A stretch of DNA of 64,000 nt from Rosenbergiella nectarea (GCF_900111105.1 NZ_FOGC01000010.1:62001-126000), one strand, 5' to 3'. Numbered from the stretch's first letter, positions 30,731-42,234 are shown. Made by a program: numbers and translations. The notes: a model not told the origin generated them from the letters alone.

Positions 30731-32845
30731 CTAAGTTTGTGGGGTCAAATCGATAATACGATCGGCACTGGCAATCGTCGAAGGTCTATGAGCAATAAAT
30801 ATCCGTGTGATATTTAATGAGCGAATAGCCGCATTCACCGCGGATTCGTTCTCTAAGTCCAAGTGACTGGTCGCCTCATCTAAAAAGAGTATTGCGGGTC
30901 TTCGATATAATGCGCGAGCAATCAGTAAACGTTGTTTTTGACCACCAGATAAGCTCCCACCCAGTTCACTGACTAAAGTTTCATACCCCATCGGCATGCT
31001 AATAATTTCATCATGCAAATTTGCCAGGGTTGCACATTCAATAATACGCTCACGATTATTATCTTCACCAAATCCCGTGATATTTTCAGCAATGGATCCG
31101 GCAAATAATTTATCCTCTTGCAGTACACAAGCAATAACTTCTCTGAAGTTATTCAGGCCCACTTGTGTAATGTCGAGTCCATTGAAGCGGATAGTGCCGC
31201 TGTCCGGTGTCAGTAAGCCACACATCAACTTCATCAACGTGGTTTTCCCTACCCCAGATGGCCCAACGATGGCAACGCTTTCTCCTCTCTCAATACTAAA
31301 TGAACGATGCGAAAGGATAGGCGGTGTTAATTTATCGTACTGGTAACTAATATTTTCCACTTCGAATCTGGCGGGTTGATCATATTCACATAGACGTTTT
31401 GAGCTCAGCTGAGATTCAGGCTCCTGATAGACAATATCCGCCACCCTCTCGTTATGGAGGCTAAGCATTCTCAGCTCAAGCACCATGTCGACGATCGCTG
31501 ATGCACGCTCAGAAAATTGTCCTCGATAGGCATTGAACGCGACAAACATCCCTAACGTCATATGGCCTTCAATGACCATTGATGCCCCTAACCAAAGAAT
31601 CAATACCTGATCCAAAGTACTAATTAACGAATTCACCCCCCCGAATAGCATGTCTAAACGTGTCATGCGGATAACTGCATTGGTAGTTTCAATGTTGAGA
31701 TTGAGCCAATAGCGTGAGCGGGTTTTATTTAAGCCTAAGACCTTGAGTGTGGCGATGCCATATAAGGTTTCCATAAAATGCGAGCTGGCACGCGCATCCT
31801 TAACGATCTGCTCTTCCTGAGCCTGCCGATAACGGTGGTAAGTCGCGAAACGTAATATGACATAGAGCAGAGTGAATGCCAGCACGACAAAATATAACCA
31901 TCCACCGTACATAAACATCATTACCGACACACTGATGACCATTAGGAGATCAATAGTGCCTGAGATTACGCTAGAGGTCAGCGTTTCACGAATCGTGGCT
32001 AGCGAGCCAAAACGCGATTGAATATCGCCTAGCTTTCGCTTTTCAAAATAGCTCAACGGTAACCGTAGCAAGTGGTCCATCAAGCCTGTTTTCCATTGCA
32101 CATCAATCAGGGACTGCATGACCAAGGACGTCCAACTTCGTAGCATACTAATAAAGGTACGAAATAAGATAAAGCTCACCAACCCAAGGCAGATTAACGT
32201 TAAAAGATCCCGGTCCCTAGCGATAATGACATGATCCATTACCAACTGTGTGCCCACTGGGATCGCGATATTAACAGCCTCAACGAGAATCGTTAGCGCA
32301 AATATTTTGGCTAGCACACTAGGTAGGCCGGAGATATTCTTCAGTAAACTTAAAAAGCTAATACGTGATCGCGCTTTGATCGGTTTGAATTCACTATCTG
32401 GCCAAAGCTCTAAAGCTATCCCCGTAAAGTGCTGTGACATCTCCTGCAAACTCACCACTCGCCGTCCAAATGCCGGGTCGTGAAGCGTAAATTTATTCCT
32501 ACCAGCCTTTACCAGCACCACGAAATGGCTCATATCCCAATGTAGTAAACAAGGACGCTTAAGTTGCCTAATTTCTTCTAAATCGAGGGATAATGCCCGT
32601 GTTTGGAGGTTTAATTGGCTACCAATATGCACCAGTGTCGCTAGAGTGGCACCTTGCGTTGAGAGTCCGAACTTTTGGCGTAAATTGAGCAGATCGATAT
32701 TCATACCAAAGTAACGACAGACCATCACAATACAAGCGAGACCACATTCGGCCGCTTCTGTTTGCAGTACTTGCGGCACTTTTCTAAAAAATCCGAACTG
32801 AAGCTGCTGGCATATTCTTTTGAAAAGTTGACGGACTTCATCCAT
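30731..32845 (-). CDS. Microcin-type ABC exporter with C39 peptidase domain (CvaB-like)
   Basis: A 704-residue peptidase-containing ABC transporter. Residues 1-150 form a C39 papain-like domain with the oxyanion Gln28, catalytic Cys34 in QTEAAECGLAC, His107 in MSHFVV and Asp123 in HDPAFG, so the protease looks active. Then follow six TM helices and an ATPase domain: Walker A GPSGVGKTT, signature LSGGQKQR, Walker B ILFLDEATSHLD, and H-loop AHRPS. Such proteins cut double-glycine leaders and export the peptide through an adaptor and TolC. It overlaps the HlyD-type gene by eight bases. Similar in size to CvaB (698). Confidence 0.93.
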   Translation of the reverse strand: MDEVRQLFKRICQQLQFGFFRKVPQVLQTEAAECGLACIVMVCRYFGMNIDLLNLRQKFGLSTQGATLATLVHIGSQLNLQTRALSLDLEEIRQLKRPCLLHWDMSHFVVLVKAGRNKFTLHDPAFGRRVVSLQEMSQHFTGIALELWPDSEFKPIKARSRISFLSLLKNISGLPSVLAKIFALTILVEAVNIAIPVGTQLVMDHVIIARDRDLLTLICLGLVSFILFRTFISMLRSWTSLVMQSLIDVQWKTGLMDHLLRLPLSYFEKRKLGDIQSRFGSLATIRETLTSSVISGTIDLLMVISVSVMMFMYGGWLYFVVLAFTLLYVILRFATYHRYRQAQEEQIVKDARASSHFMETLYGIATLKVLGLNKTRSRYWLNLNIETTNAVIRMTRLDMLFGGVNSLISTLDQVLILWLGASMVIEGHMTLGMFVAFNAYRGQFSERASAIVDMVLELRMLSLHNERVADIVYQEPESQLSSKRLCEYDQPARFEVENISYQYDKLTPPILSHRSFSIERGESVAIVGPSGVGKTTLMKLMCGLLTPDSGTIRFNGLDITQVGLNNFREVIACVLQEDKLFAGSIAENITGFGEDNNRERIIECATLANLHDEIISMPMGYETLVSELGGSLSGGQKQRLLIARALYRRPAILFLDEATSHLDLENESAVNAAIRSLNITRIFIAHRPSTIASADRIIDLTPQT

Positions 32846-34130
32846 TTACAGGCCCTCCTAAACTACGTTTGATGTCGTAATAAGGGGAAAGAATCCATTG
32901 ATAAAGTGGGCGCTTTTCAAGAAATAATGTCACTTCTGCAGACATACCATTGCCTATTGGTAAACGTCGATCCTCGAAATTAAGTACTTGGTCACTCAGT
33001 GTCACAATCGTCTTATAATAAGCTTCCTTTGACTGTTGCGCCGTCACTGGGGAACTGCCCTTATAGCTCATCATTTCACTGTCGGTCGCCGGTACTCGCG
33101 ATAAAGAGGTAATTTCACCTGAGAACTGGCCAAACTTTTGATAAGGATAAGCATCATAACGAATATTCACTTTGTCACCGGGGCGGACGAATGGCACGCT
33201 ATGGTTAGGTAACCACAACATTAATTGATAGTGCTGTTGCTCACCGGGTAAAATTTGTGCCAAGCTATCACCTAAACTGAACATTTGCCCTTCGGTGAAC
33301 GCTAAATTTTCGATTTTACCTGCCACGGGTGAGGTAATAATTAATCTATCATTCGCATCCACTTCGGCAAGCATTCGATTGAACTCGCTGAGTTTAAGTT
33401 CGTATTCAGAGATACGATTATCAAAGTCAGCCGAGGTGCTGGTTATCTCGCTTTCTAAATTAATGATCTGCAAATTTTCTTGAATAAGCTGACTATTCAT
33501 ACTTTGCCAAGAAGACTGTTGCTGGTAAAAGAGGTAACGTTGATTATAGGATTGCTCTTTACTGATTAACCCTCTCTTCAAATATTCATCGTAGTTTTTC
33601 ATACTCTCTTTCATGTCTTTAAGTCCATGCAAAGAATTTCCTACAAGCAACTTCGTATTGTCATACGATTTTTTATACTCAACTAATTGCTGGGTTAATT
33701 TTTCAATATTGATTCTTTTGTTTTCTTTCAACTTATTAATAATATTATTAGTTAATAAAATTTGTTGATTAATGCTAGCTTTAGAGTTTTCGCTTAAATT
33801 TCCGGACTGTGTGTCTCGACTAATATCCAATGCATAAATCGGCATCCCTTTTTTGACGGTTTCGCCGATCTCTCTGTAATTCTTCGCAATTCTACCTTGC
33901 TGCGGAGCAAGAATCGTAACTGTCTGTTGCTGTGAGAATATCTCACCTTTGACGTTAACCCGTCTAGTATATTCGCCTTTAATTAATGCTACAAAAGTGA
34001 TTGTAATAAAAGTGATTGTACAGGTGACCACCACCCAGAGCGGTATTCCTCTCAATAGCAATGCTTTACCGAGCCAATGATGGCGCTGGTGATAAAGTGC
34101 TTCCTTTCTGAATAGCTCATTATCTTTCAT
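32838..34130 (-). CDS. HlyD-family membrane fusion protein for microcin export (CvaA-like)
   Basis: A 430-residue periplasmic adaptor: short cytoplasmic N-terminus, one TM helix (about residues 29-50), a lipoyl half-motif (LAPQQGRIAKNYREIGETVKKG), a long coiled-coil hairpin (about residues 110-260), the second lipoyl half (ITSPVAGKIENLAFTEGQMF) and a beta-barrel. It links the inner-membrane ABC exporter to TolC. The ribosome site before its ATG is poor, and a terminator lies between the precursor gene and this one, so exporter output should be low compared with peptide. The hairpin-coding part is AT-rich. Confidence 0.92.
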   Translation of the reverse strand: MKDNELFRKEALYHQRHHWLGKALLLRGIPLWVVVTCTITFITITFVALIKGEYTRRVNVKGEIFSQQQTVTILAPQQGRIAKNYREIGETVKKGMPIYALDISRDTQSGNLSENSKASINQQILLTNNIINKLKENKRINIEKLTQQLVEYKKSYDNTKLLVGNSLHGLKDMKESMKNYDEYLKRGLISKEQSYNQRYLFYQQQSSWQSMNSQLIQENLQIINLESEITSTSADFDNRISEYELKLSEFNRMLAEVDANDRLIITSPVAGKIENLAFTEGQMFSLGDSLAQILPGEQQHYQLMLWLPNHSVPFVRPGDKVNIRYDAYPYQKFGQFSGEITSLSRVPATDSEMMSYKGSSPVTAQQSKEAYYKTIVTLSDQVLNFEDRRLPIGNGMSAEVTLFLEKRPLYQWILSPYYDIKRSLGGPVNG

Positions 34131-34176
34131 ATTATTTGGCTTTTTTTATATATTACCGAATTACGCTTAGAAATTT

Positions 34177-34222
34177 CATAAAAAAAAGCAAAGAGATTTT
34201 TATAAAAAACCTCTTTGCTTTC
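34177..34222 (-). terminator. Terminator between the microcin precursor and its exporter genes
   Basis: The 11-base stem AAAGCAAAGAG/CTCTTTGCTTT is followed on the minus strand by eight T. It lies 14 bp after the precursor stop codon and 47 bp before the adaptor start, so part of the transcripts should end here. Confidence 0.9.
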
Positions 34223-34235
34223 TAATCAAATCACT

Positions 34236-34457
34236 TTATTTTCTTAGCATAAGCTTGAAAAATGAAGTCATAGTATCAATCGCCGAATCGATAACTAAAC
34301 CTGCATTTTTCGCCACATTACCGGCATTAACTCCGGCATTTTTCCAACCGATAGTTTCAGCTAAAGCACCAAATGTAGACCCTACGGTACCGAATACGGT
34401 AGAAAAAATACCGGCTCCAGATACATTTTCCATTTGTACGCTAGTTAACTCTTTCAC
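34236..34457 (-). CDS. Probable class II microcin precursor in the exporter operon
   Basis: Translation most likely begins at GTG 34457, seven bases after AAGGAA, giving 73 residues. The 15-residue leader MKELTSVQMENVSGA matches the double-glycine pattern (Met -7, Val -4, Gly -2, Ala -1) and shares nine of 15 positions with the orphan precursor at 3.3 kb. The mature peptide of about 58 residues is Gly/Ala-rich with an amphipathic tail ending FFKLMLRK, consistent with membrane activity. A TTG ten codons upstream extends the frame but has no ribosome site. It heads the operon with the adaptor and exporter. Its target is unknown, and no siderophore-type Ser-rich tail is present. Confidence 0.82.
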   Translation of the reverse strand: MKELTSVQMENVSGAGIFSTVFGTVGSTFGALAETIGWKNAGVNAGNVAKNAGLVIDSAIDTMTSFFKLMLRK

Positions 34458-34500
34458 TATATTTTCCTTAATAATATTAATTTCCAATTATTTATCAACA

Positions 34501-34529
34501 ATCATATATTGTCTTGCTGACAGCGTCAG
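34501..34529 (-). promoter_or_regulatory. Promoter with overlapping palindrome for the microcin operon
   Basis: On the minus strand CTGACG (-35, four of six matches) and TATGAT (-10, five of six) are 17 bp apart, about 44 bp before the GTG start. The inverted repeat CTGAC-GCT-GTCAG (34517-34529) overlaps the -35 element and could bind a regulator. No regulator gene is adjacent. Confidence 0.5.
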
Positions 34530-34675
34530 AGTAGCGAGTGTGACTAGCGCTTACAATGTCATATATTCAGAAGGAAAGTAAAAATCTAATTTTTTGGAAA
34601 AGATGCATGGCAAAAAAGATGGAACCAAATACTTTTTTGTCATCAAGGTTCACACAGCATAGAATTAAAATGAGT

Positions 34676-34715
34676 ATAAAAAAAACCAGTATAGATTGTA
34701 GACCTATACTGGTTT
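34676..34715 (-). terminator. Terminator after phoU
   Basis: A 12-base perfect stem AAACCAGTATAG/CTATACTGGTTT with a nine-base loop is followed by eight T on the minus strand. It ends the pst-phoU operon. Confidence 0.93.
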
Positions 34716-34732
34716 CTATATTTAGGATTTTT

Positions 34733-35452
34733 TTAATTCGTATTATTTGTTAAGAATTGATCTAACTTATCTCCATCGAGATGGCGGACGTCTTGCCCTT
34801 TGACAAAATAGAAGATGATCTCACAAATATTTTGGCAACGGTCGCCTATTCGCTCAATCGATCGAGCACAAAATAAGGCGGTCAAAACATTAGGGATTGT
34901 TCGAGGATCTTCCATCATATAGGTCATTAACTGACGTATAATCCCTTCATACTCTTGGTCTAGCTTCTTATCCGCTTGGTAAATCTCAATCGCCGCCTCG
35001 AGATCCATCCGAGCGAAGGCATCCAGAACTTCATGCAACATTTCAACCGAATGCTGTCCAAAAGACTCAAGACTAATCAATAGCGGTTGATGTTGTTGGC
35101 TAAATTTCTCCAACGCTGTACGGCTAATTTTTTCTGCCACATCACCAATACGTTCAAGTTCAGATATCGTTTTAGTAATGGCCATCACTAGCCGTAAATC
35201 ACTGGCTGTAGGCTGTCTTTTCGCAATGATTTTGACGCAGTGTTCATCGATCTCGACTTCCATGCGATTCACTTTTTGGTCATCGGCAATCACTCGACGA
35301 GCTAACTCACTGTCCATGTTATGTAATGCGGTAATGGCATCTGTTAGCTGTTGTTCAACCAATCCACCCATGATCATCACTTGAGTGCGAATGTGCTCAA
35401 GTTCGGCATTGAATTGGGCCGAAATATGCTTATTAAGGTTTAAAGTATCCAT
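34733..35452 (-). CDS. phoU: PhoU, phosphate signalling regulator
   Basis: PhoU restrains PstSCAB transport and signals phosphate sufficiency to PhoR. The 239-residue all-helical protein has two PhoU repeats with metal-binding motifs of the E-D type ([12 protein letters not shown] and [12 protein letters not shown]). The ATG at 35452 follows GGAGAG and gives the family start [15 protein letters not shown]. It is the last gene of pstSCAB-phoU. Confidence 0.97.
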   Translation of the reverse strand: MDTLNLNKHISAQFNAELEHIRTQVMIMGGLVEQQLTDAITALHNMDSELARRVIADDQKVNRMEVEIDEHCVKIIAKRQPTASDLRLVMAITKTISELERIGDVAEKISRTALEKFSQQHQPLLISLESFGQHSVEMLHEVLDAFARMDLEAAIEIYQADKKLDQEYEGIIRQLMTYMMEDPRTIPNVLTALFCARSIERIGDRCQNICEIIFYFVKGQDVRHLDGDKLDQFLTNNTN

Positions 35453-35502
35453 ATTACTCTCCACGCACTGAAATTGATTAATTACGGTTTATGCTTTCGG
35501 TA

Positions 35503-37183
<1,681 letters not shown>

Positions 37184-37187
<4 letters not shown>

Positions 37188-38146
37188 CCGCGAGCCCCTT
37201 CTTTTCTAGCAAGACGCATAACCATTAGACGCGAGATCGCTAACACGATGAATGTGATGACGAAGAGGATTAAGCCAAGTTCCATCAGCGCTGAAATATG
37301 CAGACCAGATCCCGCTTCGGCAAATTCGTTGGCTAAAGCAGAGGTGATGCTATTTCCTGGCATATAGAGCGAGGCACTATCGAGCTGATAAGTGTTACCA
37401 ATGATAAAGGTAACGGCCATCGTCTCGCCCAATGCTCGGCCAAGGCCTAACATTACACCACCGATGACACCGTTCTTCGTGAAAGGTAAGACAATGCGCC
37501 AAATCACTTCCCAAGTCGTACAGCCAATTCCATAAGCCGATTCTTTCATCATGACCGGCGTCTGTTCAAAAACGTCACGCATTACGGAAGCAATGTAAGG
37601 GATGATCATCACGGCCAAAATAATCCCCGCTGCCAGTATCCCAATACCAAATGCCGGACCCGAAAATAAACTGCCTAAAATTGGCACACTTGACAGTAAA
37701 TCGGCCACAGGCGTTTGGAAGTATTCAGCAAATAGCGGCGCAAACACAAATAATCCCCACATACCATAAACAATACTGGGTATCGCAGCGAGTAGTTCAA
37801 TGGCTGTGCCGAGTGGTCGCCTCAACCATGCAGGTGAGAGTTCAGTCAGAAATAACGCAATCCCAAAGCTGACCGGTACCGCAATAAGTAATGCTATCGC
37901 TGAAGTGACCAGTGTGCCGTAGATAGGCACGAGTGCGCCGAATTGTTCGTTCGGTGCATCCCACGTTTTGGTCCATAAGAACGAAAAACCAAACTGATGG
38001 AGGCTAGGCCATGATGAAATCATCAGGGAAACAATAATGCCACCTAGCATAAGGAGGACAATTAAGGCGGCAATTTTTACCAGAAGGCTAAATATTACAT
38101 CGCCGTATTTACTGGGAGCCTTAAAGGACGACCGGTGTTGTACCAT
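37184..38146 (-). CDS. pstC: PstC, phosphate ABC transporter permease
   Basis: The second membrane subunit of the phosphate importer, 320 residues. It has six TM helices and the coupling loop [18 protein letters not shown]. The first TM is preceded by a basic N-terminus. It is coupled to pstA by a four-base overlap and lies 71 bp after pstS; the gap has no strong terminator. Confidence 0.96.
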
Positions 38147-38217
38147 AACATTCTCAAGTAGATAGATGACAGGGCAGCAAGCTGCCCTGAAAATAAATAA
38201 GCGTCGCGTGGCGAGAA

Positions 38218-39261
38218 TTAAGGATAGATTGCTTTACCTTCCTCTGTCGTAATAGTCTTTTTCCACGCATCACGGATTAGTGTCACTACCGATTCAGGCA
38301 GTGCTGCGTAGTCTAAGCTATTCGCCGTTTTCGCACCTTGTTGGTAACCATAATCGAAAAACTGTAAAACAGCTTTAGCTTTATCCGCATTAGCCGGTTT
38401 TTTGTAGACTAGGACATAGGTGGTGGACGAGATAGGCCAAGCATTGTCGCCCGCTTGATAGGTCAGATCTTGTGCGAAACTCTGTTGCCAATTTGCACCT
38501 TTCGCTGCATCGCTGAATGATTGTTCATTCGGGGCAATTGCTTTTCCTGCCGCATCGACTAATTTGGTATAGGTAAGATTATTTTGTTTAGCGTAGGCAT
38601 ATTCAACGTAGCCAATGGAACCCGGCAGACGTTGTACAAAGGCTGCTACGCCATCATTACCTTTACCGCCCAGACCAATCGGCCAATTAACGGTATTGCC
38701 TTTACCAATTTTGCTGTTCCACTCTTGGTTAACTTTCGCTAAGTAACTGGTGAATACAAAAGAGGTCCCTGAGCCATCTGCGCGGCGAACAACATTAATA
38801 TTCGTTGCCGGCAGTTTTAATCCTGGGTTTAAGGCTGCGATCTCAGGATCGTTCCAGCGAGTAATTTTACCTAAGTAAATATCACCGGTTGTTTTACCAT
38901 CTAATATTAGTTGGCCCGACTTAATGCCCGGTAGGTTGACGGCAAGGACGACACCACCGATAACCGTTGGAAATTGGAAAAGACCATTTTTCTCTAGGTC
39001 AGCCGCACTCATCGGAGCATCAGAAGCGCCGAAGTCGACAGTTTTAGCGATGATTTGTTTAACCCCACCCGATGAGCCGATGCCTTGGTAGTTCACTTTA
39101 CTGCCATTGGCTTTGTAGTAATCTGCTGCCCAACGAGAATAGACCGGTGCAGGGAAAGTACCACCAGCGCCAGTAAGATCAGTTGCGGCAAACGCCGAAA
39201 CGGTAGTCAATGCTAAGGTCACTGCTGTGAGGTGAGTCGCCATCTTACGCTTGAATTTCAT
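38218..39261 (-). CDS. pstS: PstS, periplasmic phosphate-binding protein
   Basis: PstS captures phosphate for PstSCAB. The 347-residue precursor has a signal peptide ending SAFA (about residue 25), then [18 protein letters not shown] and the phosphate-binding loops [16 protein letters not shown] and [16 protein letters not shown]. The ribosome site GGAGAGAG precedes the ATG. Two Pho boxes lie 65-105 bp upstream, so it is induced by PhoB in phosphate limitation. Confidence 0.97.
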   Translation of the reverse strand: MKFKRKMATHLTAVTLALTTVSAFAATDLTGAGGTFPAPVYSRWAADYYKANGSKVNYQGIGSSGGVKQIIAKTVDFGASDAPMSAADLEKNGLFQFPTVIGGVVLAVNLPGIKSGQLILDGKTTGDIYLGKITRWNDPEIAALNPGLKLPATNINVVRRADGSGTSFVFTSYLAKVNQEWNSKIGKGNTVNWPIGLGGKGNDGVAAFVQRLPGSIGYVEYAYAKQNNLTYTKLVDAAGKAIAPNEQSFSDAAKGANWQQSFAQDLTYQAGDNAWPISSTTYVLVYKKPANADKAKAVLQFFDYGYQQGAKTANSLDYAALPESVVTLIRDAWKKTITTEEGKAIYP

Positions 39262-39325
39262 ACTCTCTCCAAAAGACCGATTTAATTACAACCTAAGGTG
39301 TGTTGCGGTTAAATTAGGTCAATTC

Positions 39326-39366
39326 AATGACACGAAGATGTCACTTTTATGACAGAAATATGACAG
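39326..39366 (-). promoter_or_regulatory. Two tandem Pho boxes upstream of pstS
   Basis: Four 11-bp-spaced PhoB half-sites run on the minus strand. The distal pair is perfect (CTGTCATA, three bases, CTGTCATA; 39348-39366). The proximal pair is weaker (GTGACAT... GTGTCATT; 39326-39344). A -10-like TAATTT follows about ten bases later. Confidence 0.9.
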
Positions 39367-39441
39367 TGGTTATTGGGGAGAGTACTAGGGTGAGATTACC
39401 TCTGTAACTTGAATAAGGCCACTGCTGAGAGTATTAAGGAT

Positions 39442-39469
39442 AAAAAAAACCCCTCATCACTGAGGGGGA
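39442..39469 (-). terminator. Terminator after cpxP
   Basis: The stem CCCCTCA/TGAGGGG with a four-base loop is followed by eight T on the minus strand. It lies about 80 bp after the cpxP stop and before the pstS promoter. Confidence 0.9.
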
Positions 39470-39546
39470 AGACAGGGATGGTGTCTATGGCAAGGAAAAA
39501 AGGTATGACATACTACTGCTACTACCATACAGCCAACACGATGTGT

Positions 39547-40011
39547 TCACTGTAATTCGTTGATATCGCATAATTGATCAATACGATAATCATAATTCTG
39601 CTGAACTTGCTTTTTCTGGCTTGACGTTAATAATCCGTAGATTTGGTTGCGCACGTGAGCCATCTCAACTTGAAACTTAACTTGCTGATCGGCAATTTTT
39701 TGCGCTTGATTACGAACAGCTGTCTCATCAAAATCAGGGGATAACGTTAATTTCTGCATCGCCTTCAAATCACTGATATCCGTAGTTGAATGGCGAAAGC
39801 GAAACTGGTCTGTCAGATCCCGCATTCTTTGCCGCTGCGACTCACTGAGTTCGATGCCATCGAACATATGTGATTGGATGCGTTGTGTCAGGCTATCATT
39901 CGTTGTGCAAGGTTGGTTAATCTTATCTTTAAGTGGTGTTTCGACGCTTTGGGCGTACCCCGTAGAAACAATAAATAAAGAGGATATCGCGAGAGCACAA
40001 AGATGACGCAT
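39547..40011 (-). CDS. cpxP: CpxP-like periplasmic inhibitor of the Cpx response
   Basis: A 154-residue periplasmic protein with a signal peptide cut near STGYAQS. It contains an LTxxQ-type motif (ELSESQRQRMRDL) preceded by QSHMFDGI as in E. coli CpxP, and a second helical half (VRNQIYGLLTSSQKKQVQQ). CpxP binds CpxA and holds it inactive, and delivers misfolded proteins to DegP. The ATG at 40011 follows GAGGAA; longer upstream frames lack a signal peptide. It is divergent from cpxR, with a CpxR box in between. Spy is an alternative relative, but context favours CpxP. Confidence 0.9.
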   Translation of the reverse strand: MRHLCALAISSLFIVSTGYAQSVETPLKDKINQPCTTNDSLTQRIQSHMFDGIELSESQRQRMRDLTDQFRFRHSTTDISDLKAMQKLTLSPDFDETAVRNQAQKIADQQVKFQVEMAHVRNQIYGLLTSSQKKQVQQNYDYRIDQLCDINELQ

Positions 40012-40092
40012 TTCACTGTTCCTCGTAGCAGTTGTTGTTTGAAGCATTGGGGGGTAGTCTAGGCGAGTTGCTGCAAACATCCGTCAGGGGGT

Positions 40093-40107
40093 GTAAAACT
40101 AAGTAAA
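40093..40107 (+). promoter_or_regulatory. CpxR box between cpxP and cpxR
   Basis: GTAAA, five bases, GTAAA is a perfect CpxR site. It lies in the 151-bp divergent region and should activate cpxP and self-activate cpxRA. Confidence 0.88.
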
Positions 40108-40162
40108 GTGATAAACACGTTACCATGGAACAAGGTATTTTTGCTGCCGAAGAGGAGAGATT

Positions 40163-40861
40163 ATGAATAAAATTTTACTCGTTGATGATGACCGTGAACT
40201 GACTTCACTGTTAAAAGAATTACTTGAAATGGAAGGTTTTGATGTAACCGTCGCGGGTGATGGCGAGCAAGCGTTATCTTTGATGGACAGCAGCATCGAT
40301 CTATTACTTTTAGACGTCATGATGCCTAAGAAAAATGGTCTTGATACCTTAAAAGAACTCCGCCAACAACATCAAACACCTGTCATTATGCTTACGGCTA
40401 GAGGTAGCGAGCTGGATCGTGTTCTTGGATTAGAACTTGGTGCCGATGATTACCTGCCAAAACCGTTTAACGACCGTGAATTAGTCGCGCGGATCCGCGC
40501 CATATTGCGTCGTTCAAATTGGAGTGAGCAGCAACAAGTGCAAGAAAGTAATTCCCCTACCCTTAAAGTCGATGAATTACGCCTGAATCCTGGACGGCAA
40601 GAAGCGAGTTTTGATAATGAATCACTGGAACTCACGGGAACCGAATTCACATTACTCTACCTATTAGCGCAACACTTAGGCCAAGTTGTCTCTCGTGAAC
40701 ATCTTAGCCAAGAGGTACTGGGTAAACGCTTGACGCCTTTTGATCGTGCTATCGATATGCATATCTCTAATCTGCGCAGAAAGCTTCCTGAACGGCGTGA
40801 CGGGCACCCATGGTTCAAAACCCTGCGTGGACGTGGCTATTTAATGGTCTCTGCAACATGA
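40163..40861 (+). CDS. cpxR: CpxR, envelope stress response regulator
   Basis: An OmpR-type response regulator of 232 residues. The receiver domain carries the phosphorylation Asp in LLLDVMMPKKNG, the acidic pair in LVDDDRE and Lys in LPKPFNDRELVAR. The C-terminal winged helix includes ELTGTEFTLLYLLAQ and FDRAIDMHISNLRRKL. CpxR controls envelope folding and protease genes. Its stop overlaps the cpxA start. Confidence 0.97.
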   Translation: MNKILLVDDDRELTSLLKELLEMEGFDVTVAGDGEQALSLMDSSIDLLLLDVMMPKKNGLDTLKELRQQHQTPVIMLTARGSELDRVLGLELGADDYLPKPFNDRELVARIRAILRRSNWSEQQQVQESNSPTLKVDELRLNPGRQEASFDNESLELTGTEFTLLYLLAQHLGQVVSREHLSQEVLGKRLTPFDRAIDMHISNLRRKLPERRDGHPWFKTLRGRGYLMVSAT

Positions 40862-42234
40862 TTGCCAGTCTGACTACCCGTATTTTTGCGATTTTCTGGT
40901 TAACATTGGCGCTTGTGCTGATGCTTGTCCTTATGGTTCCCAAGCTCGACTCACGACAGATAACCTCTTTACTCCCGAGCGAATATCGTGAGGGGGCAAT
41001 GGTTGAGCAACATATTGAGGCCGAGTTACGACAAGATCCTCCCAATGACCTGATGTGGTGGCGACGTCTTTATCGAGCAATTGATAAATGGGCTCCTCCT
41101 GGTCAGCACTTACTTCTTGTCACCTCTGAAGGTCGGGTTATTGGTGCGCGCCATAATGAAATGCAAATTATTCGGAATTTTATCGGGCAGTCAGACAATG
41201 CCGATCACCCTCAAAAGAAAAAATATGGTCGTCAAGAGATGGCTGGCCCTTTCTCTATCGAGGATGGGGAAGATAATTATCAGTTGTATATGATCCGCCC
41301 AGCCAGTAGTTCACAGCTCGATTTTGTGAACCTATTGTTTGACCGACCCTGGTTACTCCTCCTCGTCACCATGTTAATCAGCACTCCTTTACTACTATGG
41401 TTAGCGTGGAGTCTCGCAAAACCTGCGCGTAAGCTCAAATATGCTGCCGATGAGGTGGCCAGCGGCAACCTTCGTCAGCATCCAGAACTTGAATCTGGCC
41501 CTCAAGAATTTCTAGCAGCTGGTGCCAGCTTTAATCAGATGGTGAGTGCGCTTGAGCGTCTTATCAAAGGGCAACATCGCTTGCTATCGGATATTAGCCA
41601 TGAATTACGTACGCCCCTAACCCGGTTACAACTCTCAACGGCATTATTACGTCGGCGCGCTGGGGAGAGTAAAGAATTGGAGCGTATTGAAACTGAAGCA
41701 CAGCGTTTGGATGGAATGATTAACGATCTCCTCGACCTCTCGCGTACTCAGCATAAAAATGCCTTGGTTAGCGAGGTATTACGCGCTAATCAATTGTGGA
41801 AAGACGTTATTGACGATGCACGCTTTGAAGCTGAGCAGATGGGTAAGAAAATGGAAATTCCTTATCCGCCAGGAGCATGGCCTTTGTATGGTAACCCCCA
41901 CGCCCTAGAAAGTGCCGTCGAGAATATTATCCGTAATGCGCTGCGCTATTCCCACTCAGCGATTAGCATTAGCTTCTCTGTCGATAGAACGGGCTTAACC
42001 TTACATGTTGATGATGATGGGCCTGGAGTCGACCCACAAGATCGGGAACAAATATTCCGTCCTTTCTACCGAACGGACGAGGCGCGTGACCGTGCTTCTG
42101 GCGGTACTGGGCTTGGCCTGGCTATTGTCGACACCGTTATTCAACAGCATCACGGACATGTTAAAGCAGAAGACAGTCCACTCGGTGGCTTACGGTTAAC
42201 TATCTGGCTTCCGTTATACTCAGCGAAACAATAA
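40858..42234 (+). CDS. cpxA: CpxA, envelope stress sensor kinase
   Basis: A 458-residue histidine kinase with TM1 near residues 8-28, a periplasmic sensor domain, TM2 near residues 165-185, HAMP, the H-box His in [15 protein letters not shown]-box in [10 protein letters not shown], and G boxes in DDDGPGV and [10 protein letters not shown]. The ATG at 40858 overlaps the cpxR stop by four bases and gives the E. coli-type start [15 protein letters not shown]. The longer frame was rejected. Confidence 0.97.
   Translation: MIASLTTRIFAIFWLTLALVLMLVLMVPKLDSRQITSLLPSEYREGAMVEQHIEAELRQDPPNDLMWWRRLYRAIDKWAPPGQHLLLVTSEGRVIGARHNEMQIIRNFIGQSDNADHPQKKKYGRQEMAGPFSIEDGEDNYQLYMIRPASSSQLDFVNLLFDRPWLLLLVTMLISTPLLLWLAWSLAKPARKLKYAADEVASGNLRQHPELESGPQEFLAAGASFNQMVSALERLIKGQHRLLSDISHELRTPLTRLQLSTALLRRRAGESKELERIETEAQRLDGMINDLLDLSRTQHKNALVSEVLRANQLWKDVIDDARFEAEQMGKKMEIPYPPGAWPLYGNPHALESAVENIIRNALRYSHSAISISFSVDRTGLTLHVDDDGPGVDPQDREQIFRPFYRTDEARDRASGGTGLGLAIVDTVIQQHHGHVKAEDSPLGGLRLTIWLPLYSAKQ

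Noticed and set aside
34556-34753. 65-codon plus-strand frame as a microcin immunity gene
   Set aside because: It runs through the phoU terminator and into the phoU 3' end, has no good ribosome site, and shows no clear membrane segment until its last residues.
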